A DNA stretch of 64,000 nt from Methylobacter tundripaludum (lineage in GTDB: Bacteria > Pseudomonadota > Gammaproteobacteria > Methylococcales > Methylomonadaceae): NCBI RefSeq assembly GCF_002934365.1, contig NZ_PTIY01000008.1, positions 62,001 through 126,000 on the forward strand. Direction: 5' to 3'. Position 1 is the first letter of the stretch. Each line of letters opens with the position of its first letter. The translations under genes and the position numbers were made by a program. Shown here piece by piece: positions 57,430-64,000 of the stretch. A model generated the notes under the pieces. It saw nothing but the letters and a program-made list of their open reading frames with translations, did not search any database and had not been told where the DNA came from.

Positions 57430-60361
57430 TTTTCGGTGCCTGATAACCATAAATTTGCTGCTGAAAAAACTCCTCCAGTTTTGTCCCGATACCGGTCAAT
57501 CCTTTTAGTTCAATCTGAAAAAACACACCCGTCTGGGGTATGCCCGTCACATTGAGGGCAATTGGCGCGTTCGGATTATTTGGGTCTGAATTAATACCGA
57601 TACCACTAATCCAGCGCCGTCCAATAACACGGAAACGCCAACAACAATTTTCTTTTTCCGCGCCAATAAAACTTTCCTGAGTGTTATTGTTCAGCAATGA
57701 ATAACTCCAACGTCCAACAGCAGACCAATCGTTATAAATCGGCCAGTGGAAGGAAACGTCACTATTAACAATGTCATAAGGCCTTAATCCTGAAGCATCT
57801 GGATAAGTTGTATTTTTCCTGTAACGATAACCGAGATTAATAATCTCACCAGGCTCATTCTGGTAATGTATCCCGAGGTTCTGCCTGACAACCCGATTCA
57901 GATGAGGATTCCATTGCGCCCCTGAGCTAACCGATAAATGATCTGTCAATTCAAAGTTGAGATCAGTCACCAGATTCGAGAACCTATCGGTATCCGGGAA
58001 ATAGCCTGGCAAAGATTCCTGATAGCCCGGCAAATTAACCTTCCTATCCTGAAAATAAGCAATCTGACCCACACTGAGCTTTAACTTTTCTCGACCGGAT
58101 TTAGTATCGACCAGACGCGTTGTTAAGGCCGCCGTTAGCTGGTTAGCATCCTGCACCCTATCCCCGCCGCTAAAGCGGTTTTCCAAAAACATGCTGTTAA
58201 ATGAAAAATCAGTTAACCCGGTATCGAAAACGGGGATACCACTCTGATCAGTCCTGGGGATATACAAATAAAACAATCTGGGTTCAAGCGTATGCAGATA
58301 AGATCTATTAGAAAAGTTCACGTCCTTTTCTAAATACAGGCCGCTATCTGTAGAAAAAATCGGCATAGTTCTTGACATGCTGCTCGGAGCTAATGCAGCA
58401 CTGTCTTTTGGGTTACTTAACGAATATTGGGTATGCTGCAAGGAGAGCTTGGGTATTAAAAACGCACTGGCAGTTTGCAACGGAAAACTGACTGACGGCC
58501 TAACACCGGCCCGCTGACCGTTCAGCAATGTGCTATGTTGAAAATATACATATTCCGTATCCATCGCCGTATTCAACGGCATAAAATCGAATGCATGATT
58601 CAAATTCAAATTAACTCGCGGCAGCGTCCGATACGGTAATCCCGCATCGTTTATCGCTTGGTCAATCGATTCATAACTGGTCGCAGTGCCTCTTAATGAA
58701 ACGCCTGTGTTTGCATAATTCAGACTACCTTGACTTACAAGATAGCTGTTGTAAGTGGACATACTCAACGCATTGCCCAAATCGATAAAATAATTTTTAT
58801 CCGACACCTTGTTTAAATTCAGGTTTGAACTGATATGAGGTGTAAATTGGCTGGCATCCTTAAATCCTACCAAATAACGGGATGTATTGAGTAGACTGTC
58901 ACGGGGCATATATTCCAGATCCACATTCCCTTTTGACATTTCCGTCAGATAGCGGAATTCCCCACCCAATAAAGCGCCCCTATTTGAAAGATACCGGGGC
59001 CGTATAGTTGCATCATAATTAGGCGCTATATTCCAGTAATAAGGCATTTCCAGCCTCAAACCGCCTCGTTGCGTATTGCCGAATGAAGGCGCAAGAAAAC
59101 CGGAAAGCCGTCTGTCATCAATCGGAAACGACATATAAGGCGAATAAAACACAGGCGTGCCTTTAAACTCAACCCAGGTATTTTTAGCGGCGCCTTGCCC
59201 GGTCACTTTATTCATCTTCAACTCACTCGCATGCACGACCCAGTCCTGATTGCCGGGGCGGCAGCTGGTATAAGCAACGCTTTTATATCTCGTCAGACTC
59301 TTGCTTTCCCGATAAATCGTTTTCGCCCGCCCCCTGAGCGGCGTAGCCGGAGAAATAAACAAGGCCTCCCTCAATTTGGCTTGATCGGCAGCCATGTCAA
59401 GGGATGCAGACTGGCTATGCAGAGCCAGTTCATCGTCGCTGTAATAGACATTACCCTCTAAATCCAATGCCTGAGAAACCGTGTCATAACTCGCTTTATG
59501 AGAAACCGAACTCTGATCCGCACGGGTCATTTCAACATTACCGACATAGCTGTAGATTTCGTTATCGAATATTTCCGCATAATCGGAATTAATATCCAGC
59601 GGCGATACGTCCCTCAAATCCTTTCCAGGCACAAAACTGGGCTTGGCGCCCGCGGGCGCCGCGCAGTTCTGCCAGGGATCATACTTCAATTGCGATTTAA
59701 TGTTTTTAAACGTCTGCTCTTCGCCGTGGTCAAACGCCGGAGTCAGCAAACTGATGGCGGGCTCTGGTATTTCAACAATCCGCGCCTGCCCCTTGGGATC
59801 TTCGCCGACCAGCTTACAATCCCAGTTTTTGTCTCCCGACTTGGCGTCGCAGGTCCAGCCTGGACGGTTGGTTTCAGTTTGAAGCGATCTTTTTGGAGAA
59901 CCGTCTGGCGACAAGGCGACTTGTTTAAGCTCTACATTAGCTTGTCGCGTGTCTTTGTCTGACTTGGTGCTGACCGGAAGTTTGGAAGCGGCAGCTTCCT
60001 GCTCAGTCTTTTTAACCGGGACCGGCTGTTGCTTGACGCCCCCCGGCTCTGCGACAACAGCCGGCGGAATATTCTCAATAGGCTCCGAACGAAACGGCTG
60101 TTTCTCTTTAACAGGCGTCTCCTTGGCAGTCTCTACGGGCTTGACATCCGTAGGCGCCGTTGCCCGCGCAGGTTCGGGTACGGAGCTTGCGGTTGGAGCG
60201 CTTGGCTTTACCGCGTCGGTTTTATCCACAGGCTTTTTTTCACCGACACAAACCCACTCATTGCTATCCTTGTTTTGCACACAATTCCAGAGTGCTTCAC
60301 TAGCGATGCTGAAAGGCGCATAAATGGAAGGTAAAAAAAACAGTATTAAGCGGCGGCGCAT
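57422..60361 (-). CDS. lptD: LPS-assembly protein LptD
   Basis: About 979 residues, longer than the ~780 of E. coli because of a proline/alanine/glutamate-rich insert near residues ~50-150. Signal peptide 'RRRLILFFLPSIYAPFSIAS' precedes. The LptA-like jellyroll domain ('DIFDNEIYSYVGNVEMTRADQ' and 'LDLEGNVYYSDDELALHSQS') leads to a large beta-barrel ('RLSGFLAPSFGNTQRGGLRLEMPYYW', conserved). C-terminal adjacent cysteines appear in 'EKENCCWRF' and N-terminal ones in 'GWTCDAKSGDKNWDCKLV', for the rearranging disulfides. Start ATG 60361; the 60394 frame adds 11 residues. Followed by surA. Confidence 0.95.
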   Translation of the reverse strand: MRRRLILFFLPSIYAPFSIASEALWNCVQNKDSNEWVCVGEKKPVDKTDAVKPSAPTASSVPEPARATAPTDVKPVETAKETPVKEKQPFRSEPIENIPPAVVAEPGGVKQQPVPVKKTEQEAAASKLPVSTKSDKDTRQANVELKQVALSPDGSPKRSLQTETNRPGWTCDAKSGDKNWDCKLVGEDPKGQARIVEIPEPAISLLTPAFDHGEEQTFKNIKSQLKYDPWQNCAAPAGAKPSFVPGKDLRDVSPLDINSDYAEIFDNEIYSYVGNVEMTRADQSSVSHKASYDTVSQALDLEGNVYYSDDELALHSQSASLDMAADQAKLREALFISPATPLRGRAKTIYRESKSLTRYKSVAYTSCRPGNQDWVVHASELKMNKVTGQGAAKNTWVEFKGTPVFYSPYMSFPIDDRRLSGFLAPSFGNTQRGGLRLEMPYYWNIAPNYDATIRPRYLSNRGALLGGEFRYLTEMSKGNVDLEYMPRDSLLNTSRYLVGFKDASQFTPHISSNLNLNKVSDKNYFIDLGNALSMSTYNSYLVSQGSLNYANTGVSLRGTATSYESIDQAINDAGLPYRTLPRVNLNLNHAFDFMPLNTAMDTEYVYFQHSTLLNGQRAGVRPSVSFPLQTASAFLIPKLSLQHTQYSLSNPKDSAALAPSSMSRTMPIFSTDSGLYLEKDVNFSNRSYLHTLEPRLFYLYIPRTDQSGIPVFDTGLTDFSFNSMFLENRFSGGDRVQDANQLTAALTTRLVDTKSGREKLKLSVGQIAYFQDRKVNLPGYQESLPGYFPDTDRFSNLVTDLNFELTDHLSVSSGAQWNPHLNRVVRQNLGIHYQNEPGEIINLGYRYRKNTTYPDASGLRPYDIVNSDVSFHWPIYNDWSAVGRWSYSLLNNNTQESFIGAEKENCCWRFRVIGRRWISGIGINSDPNNPNAPIALNVTGIPQTGVFFQIELKGLTGIGTKLEEFFQQQIYGYQAPKND

Positions 60362-60465
60362 AGATGGTATAAGTTCAGTAGCGTAATGGATCAAAAATCG
60401 AATAAAATGCCGGGCGCTAATTTTACCTTACTACCCCACCATTATACTAATCTATCCTAAACATC

Positions 60466-61542
60466 ATGATGCCTGAAGACTTAAGAACAATGTTAATGTT
60501 CGACTGGCTTGAAAACGATTTGTTGCTCACCATCACCGCATGTGCGCCCGCTTCCAGCGATGCCAGTTTTCGACGTTACTTTAGAGTCCGGGTTTCAAAT
60601 GACGGCATGGATGCAGGAGCCGTTAACAAACAGCAGTTTATCGTCATGGACGCTCCCCCAACCAAAGAAAACATTGAACCCTTCATTAGAATCGCCAAGC
60701 TGCTGGCGCAATCCCGGATCAACGTCCCGAACATTTTCCATCAAAACCTGACTGACGGATTTTTACTGCTGGAAGATTTCGGCAGCCAGTGTTTTCTGGA
60801 CCGGCTTGATGCGGCCACTGCCGCCGACTTATATCAAACCGCTTTCGACAGCTTATTCAAACTGCAAACCCTGACACCGGTACAAAACGCAGGGCTGCCG
60901 CATTACGACGAGCCGCTGCTGCGCAGAGAACTGGCTATTTTTGACGAATGGTTTTTAGGCCAGTTATTGGATATTCAAATCCCCGCAGCGGTTTGGGAAC
61001 CGGTCCGCGCCGTTCTTACAGCATCGGCTCTGGAGCAGCCCAGCACCTGCGTACATCGGGATTACCATTCCCGCAACCTGATGGTTTTAGACAGCGATTC
61101 GCCCGGCGTGATCGACTTTCAGGACGCAGTAATCGGCCCGATCACCTACGACCTGGTGTCATTATTACGCGATTGTTACATAGCCTGGTCTGAAGCCCAG
61201 GTTAAACAATGGCGGAATGGCTATTTTGAGCGTCTACGGCAGGCCGGGCTTGTTCACTGCGGCCCCGCCCAATTTAAACGCTGGTTTGACCTGATGGGGC
61301 TACAGCGCCACCTTAAAGCCATCGGCATTTTCTCCCGCCTGCATTTGAGAGACGGCAAGTCCAACTATCTTAACGACATACCGCGCACCCTGAACTATGT
61401 CACCGCCGTTTGCGCGACATACCCCGAGCTTGCCGAATTCAACGACTTCCTGCACGATCATGCGCTGCCTGCGCACGGCAAATGCTCAGCACCTGTGTTG
61501 AGCGCAGTCGAAGTACCTGTACTGAGCAAAGTCGAAGTATGA
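60466..61542 (+). CDS. amgK: N-acetylmuramate/N-acetylglucosamine kinase AmgK-like
   Basis: 358 residues of the aminoglycoside-phosphotransferase superfamily. 'ACAPASSDASFRRYFRVRV' is the N-lobe, 'VHRDYHSRNLMVL' the catalytic HxD loop and 'GVIDFQDAVIGPITYDLVSLL' the DFG-like loop. AmgK phosphorylates MurNAc and GlcNAc at C1 in peptidoglycan recycling, followed by MurU, the next gene. The C-terminus carries two 8-residue repeats ([16 protein letters not shown]) from a 24-bp DNA duplication, an unusual tail. Its stop overlaps murU's start by four bases (ATGA). Confidence 0.9.
   Translation: MMPEDLRTMLMFDWLENDLLLTITACAPASSDASFRRYFRVRVSNDGMDAGAVNKQQFIVMDAPPTKENIEPFIRIAKLLAQSRINVPNIFHQNLTDGFLLLEDFGSQCFLDRLDAATAADLYQTAFDSLFKLQTLTPVQNAGLPHYDEPLLRRELAIFDEWFLGQLLDIQIPAAVWEPVRAVLTASALEQPSTCVHRDYHSRNLMVLDSDSPGVIDFQDAVIGPITYDLVSLLRDCYIAWSEAQVKQWRNGYFERLRQAGLVHCGPAQFKRWFDLMGLQRHLKAIGIFSRLHLRDGKSNYLNDIPRTLNYVTAVCATYPELAEFNDFLHDHALPAHGKCSAPVLSAVEVPVLSKVEV
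61492..61539 (+). repeat. Tandem 24-bp repeat inside the 3' end of amgK
   Basis: Two 24-bp units (61492-61515 and 61516-61539), 19 of 24 bases alike by eye, encoding PVLSAVEV and PVLSKVEV. The sequence type (TGAGC..AGTCGAAGTA) is found as a common intergenic repeat. The last unit ends at the murU start. Confidence 0.7.
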
Positions 61543-62210
61543 AAGCCATGATATTAGCGGCGGGGCGCGGCGAAAGAATGCGTCCGTTAACCGACCACAC
61601 GCCCAAACCCTTGCTTCAAGCCGCCGGAAAACCGCTGATCGAACATACAATCACTCAACTGGTAGCCAACGGTTTTAACGATATAGTCATCAATCATGCC
61701 CATCTGGGACTGCAAATAGAAGACCGGCTGGGTAACGGCCATCAGTTTGGCGCAAACATAAGCTATTCACCGGAAGGCGAACATGCATTGGAAACGGCCG
61801 GCGGCATTATTAATGCGCTGCACTTATTAGGTGACGAGGCGTTTCTGGTGGTCAACGGCGATATAGCGACAGACTTTCCTTTTGCCGAACTCAAAAACCT
61901 GGCTGTCGATTTGGCCCACTTGGTTCTGGTCGATAATCCGGCGCATAATGCACAAGGCGACTTCGGCCTGGACAAGGACGGACTGCTCGTTTCCAGCAGC
62001 GCTGAACGATTCACCTTTAGCGGCATCGGACTGTATCGCCCGGAACTGTTCCACAACAGACCTAAAGGCCCCAGCAAGCTTGGGCCGTTATTACGCCGGG
62101 CCATGACAAGCGGCCGGGTTTCAGGACAGAAAACGGACGGCTTCTGGATGGACATAGGCACACCGGAGCGTTTGCAAGAACTGGACTTTTATTACACCCA
62201 ACAAAGGTAA
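61539..62210 (+). CDS. murU: MurNAc-1-phosphate uridylyltransferase
   Basis: About 223 residues. '[35 protein letters not shown]' is the nucleotidyltransferase signature (LAAGxGxRLxPLT...PKPLL), '[11 protein letters not shown]' holds the metal Asp, and '[10 protein letters not shown]' closes the fold. MurU makes UDP-MurNAc from MurNAc-1-P, bypassing de novo fosfomycin-sensitive synthesis. ATG 61539 is right: the frame from 61410 is nested in amgK. It overlaps amgK by 4 bases and is followed by dodecin five bases later. Confidence 0.94.
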   Translation: MKAMILAAGRGERMRPLTDHTPKPLLQAAGKPLIEHTITQLVANGFNDIVINHAHLGLQIEDRLGNGHQFGANISYSPEGEHALETAGGIINALHLLGDEAFLVVNGDIATDFPFAELKNLAVDLAHLVLVDNPAHNAQGDFGLDKDGLLVSSSAERFTFSGIGLYRPELFHNRPKGPSKLGPLLRRAMTSGRVSGQKTDGFWMDIGTPERLQELDFYYTQQR

Positions 62211-62215
62211 AGATC

Positions 62216-62425
62216 ATGACTGACCACGTTTACAAAAAAATAGAACTGACCGGCTCTTCAACCATCGGCATGCAGCAAGCTATCGAAAACGCCATCGGCA
62301 AGGCGTCAAAAACCATCCACGACATGCGCTGGTTTGAAGTCGTCGAAACCCGCGGCCACATAGAAAACGGCAAAGTCGCACACTGGCAGGTCACCGTTAA
62401 AATCGGCTTTGCGCTGACTGAATAA
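62216..62425 (+). CDS. Dodecin
   Basis: 69-residue flavin-storage protein that forms a dodecameric shell. '[63 protein letters not shown]' has the conserved Trp35-region (RWFEV) and Gln (WQVTVKIGF) that stack and bind flavin. Starts five bases after murU's stop; likely part of the amgK-murU transcript. Function in flavin homeostasis is family knowledge. Confidence 0.95.
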   Translation: MTDHVYKKIELTGSSTIGMQQAIENAIGKASKTIHDMRWFEVVETRGHIENGKVAHWQVTVKIGFALTE

Positions 62426-62437
62426 ACTCAATCGCCG

Positions 62438-63061
62438 ATGAACAAGCAACCGGACAAAAGCCCCAATACCGTATGGCACCGTGCCACCGTCACCCGGCAA
62501 CGCCGCGAACAAAAAAACGCGCATAAATCGGCAGTGCTCTGGTTTACCGGCCTGTCCGGTTCCGGCAAATCGACGCTGGCCCATGCGGTAGAGGAAGACT
62601 TGCATCAATACGGCTTAAACACGTTTGTTTTGGACGGCGACAATGTACGTCACGGCTTGTGCAGCGACCTCGGCTTTAGCGATAAAGACCGCAAGGAAAA
62701 CATCCGCCGCATCAGCGAAACCGCCAAACTGCTGCTTGAAGCGGGCGTAATAACGCTGACCGCGTTCATTTCTCCGTTTAAAACGGAACGCGCCATAGCA
62801 AGAAGCCTGATGCCGGATGGCGATTTTATTGAAATCCACTGTTTTTGCCCGTTACCGGTTTGCGAACAACGCGATGTCAAAGGCCTGTATAAAAAAGCCC
62901 GGCTAGGTGAAATCAAGGAGTTCACCGGCATATCCTCGCCTTACGAAGAACCGGAAAATCCTGATTTAAGAATCGACACCAACCTGCTTACGCTCGAAGA
63001 AAGCGTACAGCAGGTCATATCACTGCTACGCGCTCGAAATATCCTGCCCGCAAAGGAATGA
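62438..63061 (+). CDS. cysC: Adenylyl-sulfate kinase
   Basis: 207 residues. APS kinase of sulfate assimilation: '[20 protein letters not shown]' is Walker A, '[30 protein letters not shown]' the APS-binding region, '[15 protein letters not shown]' and '[18 protein letters not shown]' the lid. It makes PAPS from APS. The first ~25 residues are a charged N-extension. cysDN are absent from the window. It starts 12 bases after dodecin and leads into the DHH gene three bases later, so it belongs to the same unit. Confidence 0.95.
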   Translation: MNKQPDKSPNTVWHRATVTRQRREQKNAHKSAVLWFTGLSGSGKSTLAHAVEEDLHQYGLNTFVLDGDNVRHGLCSDLGFSDKDRKENIRRISETAKLLLEAGVITLTAFISPFKTERAIARSLMPDGDFIEIHCFCPLPVCEQRDVKGLYKKARLGEIKEFTGISSPYEEPENPDLRIDTNLLTLEESVQQVISLLRARNILPAKE

Positions 63062-63064
63062 ACC

Positions 63065-64000
63065 ATGAACTTCGATGTCTTTAATGGCGATGCCGACGGC
63101 ATTTGCGCCCTGATTCAACTACGCCTCGATCAACCGCTGTCAGCGAAGCTCGTCACCGGCATCAAGCGCGACATACAGTTACTGGATAAATTCAGCGTAA
63201 GCTCCGGCGATCGGATCACGGTACTGGATATTTCCCTGCAAAAAAACAGCGCGCGGGTTAACGAGTTTTTAAATCAGGGCGCACATATTTTTTATGTCGA
63301 TCACCACCAACCCGGTGATATTCCGAAACATCCCCATTTAAAAGCGTTGATTAACACCGACAGCGCGGTCTGCACCAGCCTGTTGGTTAATCAGCACCTG
63401 AACGGCAAATACCCGTTGTGGGCCATAACCGCAGCTTTTGGCGACAATTTAAACCGCAGCGCCGAACAGCTGGCCGCAACCCTGAATCTCAACCCAACAG
63501 AACTCGAAACCCTGAGAGACCTGGGCATCTACATCAACTATAACGGTTACGGCAGCTGCATAGCCGACCTGCATTTCGCCCCGGACGCACTGTATCGGGA
63601 AATGGCGGAGTTCCAATCCCCTTTTGACTTCATCAGCGGCAACCATGACATCTTTACGCAACTGAAACAGGGCTACCAGGAAGACATGGCGAATGCCGAA
63701 CTCATCACCCCGGAATACCAAAGCAACGCCGTCGCCGTCTTCATACTGCCGGACACCATCTGGGCAAGACGCGTTAACGGCGTTTTCGGGAATTCCCTGT
63801 CCAACCTTCACCCGGCCAGAGCCCATGCGGTCATCACCCATAACAGCGACAACAGCTATCAGGTCGGCGTCAGAGCGCCGCTATGCAACAAAACCGGCGC
63901 CGACGAGCTATGTTCAGCCTTTCCGAGCGGCGGAGGGCGCAAAGCCGCGGCGGGCATCAATCATTTGCCCGGCGATCAGCTGAGTATTTTCATCAAAAAG
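63065..64000 (+). CDS. DHH-superfamily phosphoesterase-like protein, 3'-truncated by window
   Basis: At least 312 residues; the frame is open at base 64000. 'NFDVFNGDADGICALIQLRL' with GDADG and 'DITVLDISLQ..', 'IFYVDHHQPGDIP' with the DHH motif are the metal-binding blocks of the DHH family; 'GNLN'-type sequences and a C-terminal 'AFPSGGGRKAAAGINHLPG' resemble the DHHA1 domain (GGGH.xAxG variant, here GGGRKAAAG). Substrate unknown; members include nanoRNases and pyrophosphatases. It begins three bases after cysC's stop. Confidence 0.8.
   Translation, partial: MNFDVFNGDADGICALIQLRLDQPLSAKLVTGIKRDIQLLDKFSVSSGDRITVLDISLQKNSARVNEFLNQGAHIFYVDHHQPGDIPKHPHLKALINTDSAVCTSLLVNQHLNGKYPLWAITAAFGDNLNRSAEQLAATLNLNPTELETLRDLGIYINYNGYGSCIADLHFAPDALYREMAEFQSPFDFISGNHDIFTQLKQGYQEDMANAELITPEYQSNAVAVFILPDTIWARRVNGVFGNSLSNLHPARAHAVITHNSDNSYQVGVRAPLCNKTGADELCSAFPSGGGRKAAAGINHLPGDQLSIFIKK

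Overview
The window looks like a chromosomal segment of a type I (gammaproteobacterial, Methylococcales-like) methanotroph or methylotroph of moderate GC. Housekeeping genes (dxs, parC, folP, lptD-surA, rnd, ygfZ) resemble gammaproteobacterial versions. Mixed with them are genes typical of C1 metabolism: a four-gene tetrahydromethanopterin/methanofuran cofactor operon, an MfnE-like kinase next to pabB, and an mxaD-like gene with a YVTN beta-propeller gene. Species identity is inference.

Layout. 1-9.0 kb: dxs (5' end outside the window), a small secreted protein, an AI-2E transporter, heme A synthase, ygfZ with a ygfX-like gene, and parC. 9.1-10.0 kb: a DUF433/DUF5615 toxin-antitoxin-like operon. 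10.4-14.9 kb: folP divergent from the cofactor operon (DmrB/AfpA-like flavoprotein, DUF6513 pterin-binding protein, DUF447 protein, MfnB). The MfnB gene is fused to a response-regulator receiver domain, the most unusual gene here. 15-24 kb: an accessory stretch with an MFS exporter, a LigB dioxygenase, an ftsH-like fragment, a MarR regulator, an AT-rich RlmN-like radical SAM gene, a REP-associated transposase with its REP hairpins, a BrnA antitoxin beside a decapitated BrnT, and a nitroreductase whose 3' end is duplicated. 24-32 kb: pirin-DoxX with a divergent LysR regulator, then an EmrB-OprM-EmrA tripartite efflux operon disturbed by a palindromic element. 32-42 kb: small lipoproteins, Pit phosphate transport with its DUF47 partner, sulfite dehydrogenase SorAB-like genes, a globin-coupled diguanylate cyclase and a PAS/sigma-54 activator. 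42-49 kb: a truncated Kdo hydroxylase, an L,D-transpeptidase, an SDR-DUF1326-DUF2182 operon behind a 14-copy heptanucleotide repeat, a DUF938 methyltransferase, and a MetOD1/sigma-54 activator. 48-64 kb: MfnE-like kinase and pabB, the beta-propeller and mxaD, envelope proteins, rnd, a glyoxalase-II-like hydrolase, a free-standing DbpA-type RNA-binding domain, surA and lptD, then amgK-murU-dodecin-cysC and a DHH-type gene cut by the window end.

How the parts connect. p-Aminobenzoate from PabB is a precursor of both folate (FolP) and methanopterin. MfnB and MfnE make the furan moiety of methanofuran, and the flavoprotein, DUF6513 and DUF447 genes are the usual companions of bacterial H4MPT-linked formaldehyde oxidation. 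MxaD is linked to periplasmic methanol oxidation. LptD/SurA, AmgK/MurU, the L,D-transpeptidase and the OmpA-like lipoprotein are envelope functions.

The intergenic DNA is rich in small palindromic or MITE-like elements from several families. One is a three-copy family with TIRs near AAGGAnCGTGCATnAAnTAA, at 16.4, 41.4 and 43.5 kb. Several neighbouring genes are truncated or duplicated next to such elements. I saw no tRNA, rRNA, CRISPR array, prophage or complete insertion sequence.
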